Of a DNA stretch of 64,000 bases, positions 43,183 to 52,122 are shown one piece after another. The DNA is taken from the NCBI GenBank assembly GCA_949285135.1, contig CASDXO010000013.1, positions 167,607-231,606 of the forward strand, written 5' to 3'. The DNA comes from an uncultured Phascolarctobacterium sp. (GTDB taxonomy: Bacteria > Bacillota > Negativicutes > Acidaminococcales > Acidaminococcaceae). The translations under genes were made by a program, and so were the position numbers. Each line of letters begins with the position of its first letter. The first letter of the stretch is position 1. Under the pieces are notes generated by a model, which made no database searches, had not been told where the DNA came from, and saw only the letters and a list, made by a program, of their open reading frames with translations.

Positions 43183-45201
43183 GTGCAGAAAAAGTATTTG
43201 CTGCTGCTGTATGTGCTGCTGGCTGCGGCCATAGAAGCTGTAATAGCCTGGCCGCTGTTTGAAGGTGTGCAGCCATTTCCTTATAATGAGTTTTATTTTC
43301 GCATTACCGATCATTTGCTGCGGGACTGCCTGCTGGGATGGGCTGCGTGGGGGCTTTATTTTCGCCGCAGCCGTATCAGGGACAGAGTCAAACGGTATTT
43401 TCCGGTAGTTGTTGTCGGGGTAATGTATCTGGCGGCTACTGTATTTATGATTAATCAGCTGAGCCTTGATTTTGGACTGCTGACAGCCTTATCGGTGCTG
43501 GCAGGTTTGAATAATAATATTCTGGTGCTGCTGGTAACGGCTATGTGCTATCATAAATGGCCCAATCTTTTGATGAAGCTGATTTATTTTGCCGTATATA
43601 TCTTTACGGCTCTGAGTATCGTATTTGACGGCTTTTATTTCTGGCAGACGTCCATGCACGTAGAAAGCGTACTGTTCCAGAATATCAATATCTATGCGGT
43701 CAAAGGTATTTTTGCGACCATGAGCCCAACGATGATTGCCGGTATTGCTGTAGCAGTAGCAGTTATTCTGCTGTTGTTCAGAGTAACGCCGCCGCAGCGC
43801 CATAAGCCTAACTTTGCCTGGTCGCTGCTGTGCGTGGCCATGTTCTCTATTGGTCTCAATCTGGCTGACAGAGTGCTGGGGACGCTGGGCATTTACTGCT
43901 TTGAAAATGTTATTGGCATGTATGCTGAGGTAGAGATAGAAAAGACTCGGCAGGAATATCGCAATATGGTTGCCATGCCGATTAATGTCAACTTTGTCAG
44001 CAAAGCTGCTTTCGATACGGACAAGATTGCCGGAGCTAATCATCTGGAACTGCGTGAGCTGACAGATAAGGATAAACGCACTTTGCAGGAACTGGGCATT
44101 TATCTGCCGCGAGTACAGCCGGAAAAAATTAAGCCTGCCTATGACAGAGTAGTAATGTTGGTGCTGGAATCGGTACATCGCGATTATATTAATTACTATA
44201 ATAAGAATATTCCTGAAGAAGCAACTCCTTTTCTGAACAGCCTTGTTATACGCTATCCGCATCTGGACAGATATTATTCTTCTTCTGTGCCGACAACGCA
44301 GGGGCTTAATGCTACTTTTCGCTCACATCTGATTATGGACAAGGAGGTGCCGGGAGCCGGGACACCGTCCGTATATCGCAGCGTGCAGGCTGCCGGTATG
44401 CGCGGCATTTTTATGAATGCTTCCAGTCAGTATTATGCTAATGAGCTGAGGGAGTATCCTGATCAGTTTGGTATGGCAGAGTATTATGCCAAGGAATATC
44501 TGGAAAAGCAGGGTTATACCGGCGCCAGCGGCTGGGGCTTCCATAATGACGTGATGTATGATGCAACCTTGAAAATGCTGGAAGCGGCGAAAAATGACCG
44601 TTTGCTGATGGTTACCAAAACACTGGATATGCACCAGCCCTATCCATATACCGGTATCAGCTGGAATGATAATCCGGAGGCGGTGCGCAATCAGCCCTAT
44701 GCGACGGTGCGCGGTATGTACTGGGTAGACCGTACTTTGCAGCACTTTTTTGAGGAAGCAGAAAAACGCGGGCTGATGGATGACAGGACGCTGTTCATCA
44801 TTACTTCTGACCACAATCCGCACAGTGGTGGCGAATATACCAAGATTGTTACTAATCCGGAAGATAAAAAGAGTATTGCGCCTATTCCGCTGATTTTTGT
44901 CAGCAAAAATTTGGTGCCTTTGGATAGCCTGCGTACCGGACAGTATGCTTCGCAGATTGATCTGGCACCGACGCTGCTGTATTTATTGGGTATTGAGGTA
45001 CCGGAGGCTTTTATGGGGCGTAATCTGCTGGATTATACTAATCTTCCTTACGCTTTAGGTTATTTTGGTGGCAAGGCATATTACTGGTCTGATGAGATGC
45101 ATTTTGTAGATCAGATGGACAAACCGGTACCGGACAGTGCATATGAAGACGCCTTGAGTAACTATATTGTACATGAGTACACCATGTGGCATCAATTCTA
45201 A
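43183..45201 (+). CDS. LTA-synthase/phosphoethanolamine-transferase-like membrane protein
   Basis: A 672-aa membrane enzyme. About five transmembrane segments occupy the first 200 residues. The extracytoplasmic alkaline-phosphatase-fold domain has VMLVLESVHRDYINYY (metal Glu), the probable nucleophile Thr in YYSSSVPTTQGLNATF, and ITSDHNPHSGG (metal Asp-His). GTG 43183 is preferred (AAAGGG 8 nt upstream); GTG 43174 is in frame. The preceding lipid kinase suggests that a phospholipid donor is turned into diacylglycerol that must be recycled. Confidence 0.85.
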   Translation: MQKKYLLLLYVLLAAAIEAVIAWPLFEGVQPFPYNEFYFRITDHLLRDCLLGWAAWGLYFRRSRIRDRVKRYFPVVVVGVMYLAATVFMINQLSLDFGLLTALSVLAGLNNNILVLLVTAMCYHKWPNLLMKLIYFAVYIFTALSIVFDGFYFWQTSMHVESVLFQNINIYAVKGIFATMSPTMIAGIAVAVAVILLLFRVTPPQRHKPNFAWSLLCVAMFSIGLNLADRVLGTLGIYCFENVIGMYAEVEIEKTRQEYRNMVAMPINVNFVSKAAFDTDKIAGANHLELRELTDKDKRTLQELGIYLPRVQPEKIKPAYDRVVMLVLESVHRDYINYYNKNIPEEATPFLNSLVIRYPHLDRYYSSSVPTTQGLNATFRSHLIMDKEVPGAGTPSVYRSVQAAGMRGIFMNASSQYYANELREYPDQFGMAEYYAKEYLEKQGYTGASGWGFHNDVMYDATLKMLEAAKNDRLLMVTKTLDMHQPYPYTGISWNDNPEAVRNQPYATVRGMYWVDRTLQHFFEEAEKRGLMDDRTLFIITSDHNPHSGGEYTKIVTNPEDKKSIAPIPLIFVSKNLVPLDSLRTGQYASQIDLAPTLLYLLGIEVPEAFMGRNLLDYTNLPYALGYFGGKAYYWSDEMHFVDQMDKPVPDSAYEDALSNYIVHEYTMWHQF

Positions 45202-45215
45202 AGTATTATGTATAC

Positions 45216-45247
45216 AAAACCCGCAAAGTATTTGCTTTTGCGGGTTT
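45216..45247 (+). terminator. Terminator after the LTA-synthase-like gene
   Basis: AAAACCCGCAAA / TTTGCGGGTTTT stem with a T-run. A TTGCTT-16-TATAAT promoter (45232-45259) for the next gene overlaps its right arm. Confidence 0.88.
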
Positions 45248-45294
45248 TTGTTATATAATTAACTACCGAGATGTTTATTTTAGGAGTGGTTAAT

Positions 45295-46551
45295 ATGATG
45301 TTGATTATTGGTGCAATTATTGTTTTGGGAGTTATCTGGCTGCTCCTGAAACGTTATGAATCAAGAATGGTGCTTATAGCTGCCGGCATTTTGATGTGTA
45401 TTATTGCGGGTAAGCCAATGGCTTCGCTGGATGCTTTTGCCAAGAGCATGACTAACGCCGGACTTATCACTTCCGTATGTTCCTGCATGGGTTTTGCTTT
45501 GTGCATGAAATACACCGGCTGTGATAAGCATTTGGTTGTAATGATAGGTAAGGTCTTAAAGAAAATGGGCTTTTTGCTCATTCCCGGCGCAACGCTGGCT
45601 ACCTTTATCATTAATATTGCCATCCCCAGTGCCGCAGGCTGCAGCGCTGCAGTTGGCGTTATCTTTATTCCGATTATGATGGCTGCCGGCATTCATCCGG
45701 CAATGGCTGCAGCGGCAGTAAAATCCGGTACTTATGGCAGTATGCTGAATCCGGGCCTTGTACATAATGGCGTTATCGCCAAGCTGGCAGGAGTACAGAT
45801 AACCGAAGTTATCGCGCACCATATGCTGGCGACTGTTGTAGGTGTTATCGTAGCTGCTGCTACGCTGACCGTTATTGCTGTATTGCTGAAGGAAAATAAA
45901 GGCTATGTGCCTGAGGGCGGCATTGTCGATGAGGAAGATTTTAAAATCAATCTGTTATATGCCTTAATGCCGCTGCTGCCGGTTATCATCCTGCTGCTGG
46001 GCAGCACAGGTATGGTGGCAGTATTAAAAATGGGCGTACCGCAGGCTATGGTTATCGGCGCTATCGTTGCTCTGGCTGTTACCCGCAAAAACCCCGTTAA
46101 ACTTACCAAGTCTTTCTTTGACGGCATGGGTGATGCGTATGCCAATATTATTGGTATCATTATTTCCGTAGGCGTATTTGTTGCCGGTCTTAACTCTCTG
46201 GGCCTGATTAAGGCGCTGATTAACTGGATGCTGAATTCTACAGGCATTGTAAAGATTGCTGCTACCTTTGGGCCTTTCCTGCTGGCGCTTATTTCCGGCA
46301 GCGGTGATGCGGCAACGGTTGCTTTCAACGAAGCAGTAACCCCTCATGCTGTTGACTTTGGCCTTAACACTATGAGCATGGGCTCTATGGCTGCGCTGGG
46401 CGGAACGCTGGGACGCACGATTTCTCCGATTGCCGGTGCAACTATCATCTGTGCAGGCATTGCCGGTGTTGACCCCATGGAAGTATGCAAACGTAATGCG
46501 CTTGGTATCGTGCTGGCACTGCTGGCAGGCATGATGCTGCTGTTGTTCTGA
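45295..46551 (+). CDS. DcuC-family C4-dicarboxylate transporter
   Basis: A 418-aa polytopic membrane protein with the family's GALVIWLLLKRYESRMVL-like start region, an IAIPSAAGCSAAVGVIF re-entrant segment, KSGTYGSMLNPGLVHN and LISGSGDAATVAFNEAV. DcuC proteins move succinate, fumarate or related dicarboxylates under anaerobic conditions. ATG 45295 is chosen because AGGAG (45282-45286) lies 8 nt upstream. Single-gene unit with its own terminator. Succinate exchange would fit a succinate-using gut Negativicute. Confidence 0.85.
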   Translation: MMLIIGAIIVLGVIWLLLKRYESRMVLIAAGILMCIIAGKPMASLDAFAKSMTNAGLITSVCSCMGFALCMKYTGCDKHLVVMIGKVLKKMGFLLIPGATLATFIINIAIPSAAGCSAAVGVIFIPIMMAAGIHPAMAAAAVKSGTYGSMLNPGLVHNGVIAKLAGVQITEVIAHHMLATVVGVIVAAATLTVIAVLLKENKGYVPEGGIVDEEDFKINLLYALMPLLPVIILLLGSTGMVAVLKMGVPQAMVIGAIVALAVTRKNPVKLTKSFFDGMGDAYANIIGIIISVGVFVAGLNSLGLIKALINWMLNSTGIVKIAATFGPFLLALISGSGDAATVAFNEAVTPHAVDFGLNTMSMGSMAALGGTLGRTISPIAGATIICAGIAGVDPMEVCKRNALGIVLALLAGMMLLLF

Positions 46552-46561
46552 GATTACTCTG

Positions 46562-46597
46562 AGCTATCCAAGGTTTAACTTTGGATAGCTTTTTTTA
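46562..46597 (+). terminator. Terminator after the DcuC-type gene
   Basis: agctatccaa (46562-46571) pairs with ttggatagct (46581-46590), followed by seven T. Confidence 0.85.
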
Positions 46598-46626
46598 TTG
46601 GCGAATGCTGCGGAACAGGGTATAAT
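46598..46626 (+). promoter_or_regulatory. Promoter of the uracil-DNA-glycosylase-like gene
   Basis: TTGGCG (46598-46603), 17-bp spacer, TATAAT (46621-46626), 20 nt before the GTG start. Confidence 0.7.
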
Positions 46627-46645
46627 AAGAAAATGGAGGATTATC

Positions 46646-47338
46646 GTGAAGATACAAAGTTTTCTTACTCAATTACAACAATATAACAGTCCGCTGGTGT
46701 TTAACCCGTGGAGCGACTGGGACATTTCCTGCGATATCGGGCCGCAGGCGCCGCTGATTCGCAGTGCCAATCTGCAAAGATATCTGGAGCTGCGCAGACA
46801 GGCAAAATATCTTTTTATTGCTGAAGCTCTTGGTTATCAGGGCGGTCATTTCAGCGGTGTAGCCATTACATCTGAGCGTATTCTGCTGGGTAATCATCCG
46901 GATATTAAACCGGAGTGCGTGCTGGGCCAATGGGACTACCGGCGTACCAGCAATCCAGAGAGCGAGCTGCTCAATAATTCGCAGAAGCAGAAGGGTTTTA
47001 ATGAACCAACTGATACAGTGGTATGGAATGCGCTGCAGACTCATGGTCTGGCGGCTTTTGACGTTATTTTATGGAATATCTTTCCCTTTCATCCTTATAA
47101 AGAGGGCAAGCTGCTGTCTAACAGGACGCCTACCGGCAGCGAGCTTGATGCAGGTATTCGTTACGCGCAGATGCTGCTTGAGTTAGTGCCTGGGATGCAG
47201 GTAGTGGCCATCGGTCAGAAGGCTGCCGGTACACTGGCCAGATATGGCGTAGACTGCAGTGCGGTACCGCATCCTTCCATGGGTGGGGCTAACCGTTTTA
47301 AAGCTGCTGCAGCAGCGCTTTTTGCCAAAGAAGGGTAA
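46646..47338 (+). CDS. Uracil-DNA glycosylase superfamily protein
   Basis: A 230-aa protein. The order LFIAEALGYQGGHFSGVAIT, ILWNIFPFHP and VVAIGQKAAGTL with the closing HPSMGGANRFK matches the UDG superfamily fold (glycosylase motif 1 and the His loop). Motif 1 is unusual (AEALGYQGG instead of GEAPG), so activity on uracil is not certain. Start GTG 46646 has GGAGG 6 nt upstream. Downstream lies the unrelated ThrE pair. Confidence 0.8.
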   Translation: MKIQSFLTQLQQYNSPLVFNPWSDWDISCDIGPQAPLIRSANLQRYLELRRQAKYLFIAEALGYQGGHFSGVAITSERILLGNHPDIKPECVLGQWDYRRTSNPESELLNNSQKQKGFNEPTDTVVWNALQTHGLAAFDVILWNIFPFHPYKEGKLLSNRTPTGSELDAGIRYAQMLLELVPGMQVVAIGQKAAGTLARYGVDCSAVPHPSMGGANRFKAAAAALFAKEG

Positions 47339-47343
47339 TAATC

Positions 47344-48129
47344 ATGGGTTTAAATAATTTAAAGCGGGAGGAAACGCTCAATCTGGCGATGCTGCTGGGC
47401 AAAGTACTGTTAAAAAGCGGTGCGGAAACGTCAAGAGTGGAAGATACCATTACCAGATTCTGTCAGGCTAATAATTGTCATGATATCAATGTCTTTGTTA
47501 CGCCGACGGTCATTATTCTGGGGGACGAAGCGCCTAACGGGGCCAGCTGTGTCTGTCGCATCCGTTACCGCAGTACTAATCTGCAGACTATCAGCGAGAT
47601 GAACGATTTTTCCTATAATCTGAAAAACTGGCCGCTGGATTATGCGGCTACGATTAAATATCTGGAAAGCAAGCTGAAAGCACTGCCTCCGTACAGCAGC
47701 AGACTGGTCTGTCTTGCTTCCGGCATCAGTTCAGCCAGCTTTTCCGTCATGCTGGGGGGCAACAGCCACGATTTTGTGGCGGCCTTTATCACCGGCTATC
47801 TGGCGATGCTGCTGTTAAAAAAACTGGGCGGTTACAGGCCCAGTGCTTTTTGGGAAAATGCGCTGGCAGGCGCTGCTATCGGTATCGTGGCCATTATGTG
47901 CTGTGCAGTCAGCGTGCAGTGCACCATGGAAAAAATTATCGTAGGTGCCTTGATGCCGTTTTTGCCAGGCGTAGCTTTTACCAACGGGTTGCGTGACTAT
48001 ATGGCCGGAGACCTTATTTCCGGTAATTCGCGTATTGCTGAGGCGCTGCTTTTTGCCACATCTATTGCTATCGGGCTGGCATTTAGCCTGCAGGCATGGC
48101 ATATCTGGGGGTGGGATTTATGGAAGTAA
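47344..48129 (+). CDS. Threonine/serine exporter ThrE, N-terminal-type subunit
   Basis: A 261-aa protein of the DUF1212/ThrE family: a cytoplasmic start with KVLLKSGAETSRVEDTITRF, then about five transmembrane segments from residue 120. In split systems this subunit works with a smaller membrane partner to export threonine, serine or organic acids. The partner is encoded next, with a 10-nt overlap. Confidence 0.88.
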   Translation: MGLNNLKREETLNLAMLLGKVLLKSGAETSRVEDTITRFCQANNCHDINVFVTPTVIILGDEAPNGASCVCRIRYRSTNLQTISEMNDFSYNLKNWPLDYAATIKYLESKLKALPPYSSRLVCLASGISSASFSVMLGGNSHDFVAAFITGYLAMLLLKKLGGYRPSAFWENALAGAAIGIVAIMCCAVSVQCTMEKIIVGALMPFLPGVAFTNGLRDYMAGDLISGNSRIAEALLFATSIAIGLAFSLQAWHIWGWDLWK

Positions 48130-48605
48130 ATGTTCTGTCTGCCTTTGTCTTTGCTTTTTTTGCTACGGCAGCCTTTGGCGTCTTATTCCAGGCACCGAAA
48201 AAGACCCTGGTCAGCAGCGGTGTCATCGGTGCTGTCGGCTGGGTACTTTTTGTGCTTTTACGTCATCAGCTGGGCTATAATTCCTTTCATGCCAATTTTT
48301 TTGCCGCCGTTGTTATTGCTCTGTGCAGCGAATGGTCGGCACGACTGTTTCGTCAGCCGGCAACAGTGTTTGTCATTCCCGGCATTATTCCGCTGGTACC
48401 GGGACTGGGCATGTATCAGGGCATGACTCAGATTATTGAAAAAAATTATGAGCTGGGTACCGCGACGCTTTTAACAGCCTGCACGGACTCCGCGGCTATT
48501 GCTTTGGGTATGATGGTCATGACCAGCGTATTTCGTGTACTGAAAATTGGCAAGGAACGTAAACAGCGGCTGCAGCGATTAAAAAACGCCGGCAGGCATA
48601 ACTGA
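48120..48605 (+). CDS. ThrE-type exporter, small membrane subunit
   Basis: A 161-aa membrane protein (ThrE_2/DUF3815 type) with about four or five transmembrane segments and the family block FVIPGIIPLVPGLGMYQGM. ATG 48120 overlaps the end of the large subunit gene, consistent with coupled translation and a two-component exporter. Confidence 0.88.
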   Translation: MEVNVLSAFVFAFFATAAFGVLFQAPKKTLVSSGVIGAVGWVLFVLLRHQLGYNSFHANFFAAVVIALCSEWSARLFRQPATVFVIPGIIPLVPGLGMYQGMTQIIEKNYELGTATLLTACTDSAAIALGMMVMTSVFRVLKIGKERKQRLQRLKNAGRHN

Positions 48606-48624
48606 ATTTTTGTGTGGAGAAAAT

Positions 48625-49191
48625 ATGGGAATAATTGAATTATTACTTTTATCAGTAAGTCTGGCCATGGATGCTTTTGCTGTTTCGGTTTGCGGCAGTA
48701 TGGTACTGGCTCCGGTTGACAGACGCAGCGGTGCACTGCGTTTTGGGCTGTGGTTTGGTTTTTTTCAGGCGCTGATGCCGCTTTTGGGCTATGCGGGTGC
48801 TTTATCTTTCCGTGATTATATTATGGATTATGATCACTGGGTAGCTTTTATACTTTTGGCTTACCTGGGCAGTAATATGATCAGAGAGGCATCTGATGCC
48901 TGCAGCATTAAGAAAAGCTATACTACCAGAGAGATGCTGGTGTTGGCAGTAGCTACCAGTATAGATGCTCTGGCAGTTGGTATCAGTCTGGCATTTTTAG
49001 ATACTAATATCTGGCTGGCAGTGGCTATGATTGGTATTGTAACCTTTTTTATTTCCGCTTTCGGTGGGCTGGCTGGTTTCAGACTGGGAGCTGCTGTAGG
49101 GGAAAAAGCCAATATTTTTGGCGGCAGCGTGCTGCTTATAATAGGTGTAAAAATACTTCTGGAACACACTGGTGTGCTGGGAGCTATATAA
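48625..49191 (+). CDS. mntP: Manganese efflux pump MntP
   Basis: A 188-aa six-segment membrane protein made of two related halves. Each half carries an acidic transport motif: SLAMDAFAVSV and ATSIDALAVGI. This is the MntP/YebN signature. ATG 48625 follows GGAGA at 48616-48620. I looked for a yybP-ykoY manganese riboswitch upstream and saw no space for one (19 nt to the previous gene). Confidence 0.92.
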   Translation: MGIIELLLLSVSLAMDAFAVSVCGSMVLAPVDRRSGALRFGLWFGFFQALMPLLGYAGALSFRDYIMDYDHWVAFILLAYLGSNMIREASDACSIKKSYTTREMLVLAVATSIDALAVGISLAFLDTNIWLAVAMIGIVTFFISAFGGLAGFRLGAAVGEKANIFGGSVLLIIGVKILLEHTGVLGAI

Positions 49192-49223
49192 ATATTACAG
49201 AATTTCAGAAAGGCGTGAATTAG

Positions 49224-50351
49224 ATGAAAGAGCTTAATAAAACAAGAATGCTGGCAGAGTTTAAAGAAATAGTAGCTCTGCCGTGCCATACGCTGCAGGA
49301 AAGGCCGGTGCTGGAGCTGCTGCAAAGTAAGCTGGCTGCCATGGGCTTTGAACTGCAGGAGGATGATGCCGGCAAACAGCTGGGCGGTAACTGCGGTAAT
49401 TTGTGGGCATTTCTGCCGGGCAACAGGGAAGGTGCAACCTCCGTACTTTTGTCTGCTCATATGGATGGGGTTGAGCCCTGTGGCGGCACTACCGTAGTGC
49501 AGAAGGACGGCATTTTATACAGCGACGGTACTACTATTTTAGGCGGTGATGATAAATCCGGTGTGGTAGCTATTTTGGAAGGTGTGCGCATGCTGCTGGA
49601 GGAAAATGCTGAGCATGGTGATATCCAGCTGCTGTTCACCATTGCAGAAGAAGGCGGCGTTAACGGTTCCCGCTGCATGGATAAATCCCTGCTCAGGGCA
49701 GAAGTAGGCTACGCGCTGGACAGCGAAGGTGCTCCGGGTGAAATTGTAGTTGGTGCACCGGGACAGTATAAATATACTATCAGCATTCATGGCAAGAAGG
49801 CGCATGGCGGACTGGAACCGGAAAAAGGTATTAACTCTGTTATGATTGCTGCCAAAGCTTTAGCTGATGTTAAACGCTATGGTCGTATTGATGAGGAAAC
49901 TACCTGCAATATCGGCATTATTAACGGCGGTACGGCAACTAATATTGTCCCTGACCTGGTAGTTATCCAGGGCGATGCCCGCAGCCGTAACAATGAAAAG
50001 TTAAATGCCATTAAAGATGAAATTGTCAACACTATCTGTTCCAGTGCCGAAAAATATGGGGCTAAGGCTGAAGCAGAAGTGGAAAATAAATACAGCTCTT
50101 TTCTGGTTGCTGAGGACAGCAAGGTGGTAGAGCTGGCTAAAGCTGCCTGCGCTGCCTGTGGCTTTAAAGCTGATGTTACTCTGACAGGTGGTGGCAGTGA
50201 TGCCAACTTTATCAATGCTTATGGTGTTCCCTGCGTTATTCTTGGTACTGGCATGAGCAATGTACATACTGTAGAAGAATTCCTTAAGGAAGAAGATTTA
50301 TATAATTCTGCCTACCTTGTATATGAAATTTTAAAAGCTGCCGCTAAATAA
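49224..50351 (+). CDS. M20-family peptidase, peptidase T-like
   Basis: A 375-aa zinc peptidase: SAHMDGVEPCGG (metal His and Asp), TILGGDDKSGVVAILEGV (bridging Asp), FTIAEEGGVNGS (catalytic Glu pair), DSEGAPGE, and HGKKAHGGLEPEKGIN in the dimerisation domain. The pattern matches PepT-like tripeptidases. It is cytoplasmic and finishes small-peptide breakdown. Single-gene unit ending in a strong terminator. Confidence 0.9.
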   Translation: MKELNKTRMLAEFKEIVALPCHTLQERPVLELLQSKLAAMGFELQEDDAGKQLGGNCGNLWAFLPGNREGATSVLLSAHMDGVEPCGGTTVVQKDGILYSDGTTILGGDDKSGVVAILEGVRMLLEENAEHGDIQLLFTIAEEGGVNGSRCMDKSLLRAEVGYALDSEGAPGEIVVGAPGQYKYTISIHGKKAHGGLEPEKGINSVMIAAKALADVKRYGRIDEETTCNIGIINGGTATNIVPDLVVIQGDARSRNNEKLNAIKDEIVNTICSSAEKYGAKAEAEVENKYSSFLVAEDSKVVELAKAACAACGFKADVTLTGGGSDANFINAYGVPCVILGTGMSNVHTVEEFLKEEDLYNSAYLVYEILKAAAK

Positions 50352-50363
50352 GCAGTGCAAAAG

Positions 50364-50393
50364 AAAACCGCTGAAAATTTTTCAGCGGTTTTT
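50364..50393. terminator. Terminator between convergent peptidase and Ppx genes
   Basis: aaaaccgctgaa (50364-50375) pairs with ttcagcggtttt (50381-50392); T-run on both strands. Confidence 0.88.
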
Positions 50394-50409
50394 TCATGTT
50401 TGTTTGCAG

Positions 50410-51930
50410 TTATTTTTCCAGATTGATGGTAAGTTCACAGTTAAAGGTTTTCTTAAACCAGGCAAGATGCGTTTTAATCTGATGCATTTCAATACTGGGC
50501 AGTTCATCGGCAAAAATACTCAGAACAGGCCCGCTTGCCGTAATATGCGGGTGAATACTGTGAATCTTATTGGTCTGAGAATAGTCAAGGCTTTCGGCCA
50601 GAGCCAGCAGCAGAGCCAGCTTGTTGATAGCTTTCCAGTTTTCTTCACTGAGCATTTCCTTATATAGGCGGTCGCGGAAATAGTTTTTGGAAACACCGTT
50701 ATGCCAGCCGGCAATGGCGGAGGTCATAATCTGTTCCTTATGTGTCAGACCAAAAATCTGGGCATTCTGAATCATGTAGGCGCTGTGGCGGGCATGGCTG
50801 TAGAAGTTAATCGTGATGCCTATATCATGCAGCAACGCTGCTGTTTCCAGCAGTTTACGGCTGCCTTTGTTCAGACCGTGCAGCTGTGGCCAGCTGTCGA
50901 ACATATTCAGTGCCAGCTCAGTAATATGGCGGCTATGTGTGGTGTTGTCCGTGTACATATGCAGGATATTATCACAGCTGCGTTTTAAAATATTATCGGC
51001 AATAAGCGGGATATTGTTGGCTTTGGAATAATAATCAAAGAATAAGCCTTCGCGCAGGCCGCAGCCGGAAGTAATCAGTTTTTTGCAGCCGGTAGCGTCC
51101 AGCAGGCAGTTGATGATACTGCTGCCTGCCAGAATAATATCGGAACGCTCACTGCTGAGACCAGAAATCTTTTTGCGCTGTTCCAGATTGGTGGCACGTA
51201 ATTTATTGAAATAACTGCGGAATGTCTGCAAAGAAAAAGCATAATTATGGATTTTGGTAGTCGGATATTTCCTGCTGCGCTGGATAATTTTGGCTACAGT
51301 GCGGGCAGTGCCGCCGACACCGATAAGGGGCAATCCCTGCTGCTTGAGCCACGGGTATTGCGCCAGACGGCTCATGATAAAGAAGCTGACGTCGCTGTAA
51401 ACATTGGGCGGCATTTCGTTGCGGGTGTTAAACATGCCGGTAGTATTAACTGCGCCAAAAGGCAGGGAAACAGAGTCCATAATCTGGCGGTTTTTAAACA
51501 GAATCAGCTCCGTGCTGCCGCCGCCAAGGTCAAAAATAATACCATCTTTAACATCTAAAGTATTGATAACACCCAGATAGCTGATATAAGCTTCGGTATT
51601 GCCGGAAATAATATGCAGCTGGATGCCGGTTTCTGCGGCTACTTTATCTACCAGTTCGCTACCGTTGGCAGCATTGCGGATTGCTGCTGTTGCTACGGCG
51701 ATAATCTTATCAGCGCGATAGATATTGCACATGTAGGCAAAGCTCTTCAACGTTTCGACAGTGGAAGAAAAGGCTTCCTCGGTCAGCAGGTTTTTGGCGT
51801 CCACCTTCTGACTGAGGCGCAGCGCTTCTTTTTGATTATATACCATGTTATAGGAGCCGTTTTTATAAATATGGCTGATAACAAGGCGCGCTGAGTTGGA
51901 GCCGATATCAATAATAGCTATTCTTTGCAT
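50410..51930 (-). CDS. ppx: Ppx/GppA exopolyphosphatase with HD domain
   Basis: A 506-aa protein on the minus strand. ASKHA phosphatase domain is intact: IIDIGSNSARLVI (phosphate 1), IISGNTEAYISYLG with the catalytic Glu, and FDLGGGSTELILF (phosphate 2). The C-terminal part is an HD-type domain with LLHDIGITINFYSHARHSAYMI. It degrades polyphosphate from the ends and/or hydrolyses pppGpp. Ribosome site AGAGGTGA precedes the ATG. It is divergent from a second, degenerate Ppx gene and the polyphosphate kinase gene. Confidence 0.93.
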   Translation of the reverse strand: MQRIAIIDIGSNSARLVISHIYKNGSYNMVYNQKEALRLSQKVDAKNLLTEEAFSSTVETLKSFAYMCNIYRADKIIAVATAAIRNAANGSELVDKVAAETGIQLHIISGNTEAYISYLGVINTLDVKDGIIFDLGGGSTELILFKNRQIMDSVSLPFGAVNTTGMFNTRNEMPPNVYSDVSFFIMSRLAQYPWLKQQGLPLIGVGGTARTVAKIIQRSRKYPTTKIHNYAFSLQTFRSYFNKLRATNLEQRKKISGLSSERSDIILAGSSIINCLLDATGCKKLITSGCGLREGLFFDYYSKANNIPLIADNILKRSCDNILHMYTDNTTHSRHITELALNMFDSWPQLHGLNKGSRKLLETAALLHDIGITINFYSHARHSAYMIQNAQIFGLTHKEQIMTSAIAGWHNGVSKNYFRDRLYKEMLSEENWKAINKLALLLALAESLDYSQTNKIHSIHPHITASGPVLSIFADELPSIEMHQIKTHLAWFKKTFNCELTINLEK

Positions 51931-52122
51931 TGTATGTCACCTCTGCAGAATCAACTTAAAATACATATTTATTATATTACCCGTAAAAGAAAAAAATCCT
52001 GCGCCCTGCGGTGCAAAAAATTATTGTTAATGTAAAATCTATGTATAATTACCTGTAAGAGCGCAGGATTTTATGCTGCATACAGCGAATTTTTAAAGTA
52101 TGCAGTTAAGGAGGAATAGTGG
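51931..52122. promoter_or_regulatory. Divergent control region of the polyphosphate genes
   Basis: A plus-strand promoter (TTATTG 52021-52026, 17 bp, TATAAT 52044-52049) is bracketed by an exact 11-bp inverted repeat (51994-52004 / 52061-52071). Downstream, an 8-bp hairpin (ctgcatac 52076-52083 / gtatgcag 52098-52105) ends just before the AAGGAGG ribosome site. The inverted repeat could be an operator or loop site; no known Pho box is recognised. Confidence 0.5.

Noticed and set aside
48606..48624. Possible yybP-ykoY manganese riboswitch before mntP
   Set aside because: Only 19 nt separate mntP from the preceding gene, too little for the aptamer, and no matching structure was seen inside the upstream coding sequence.
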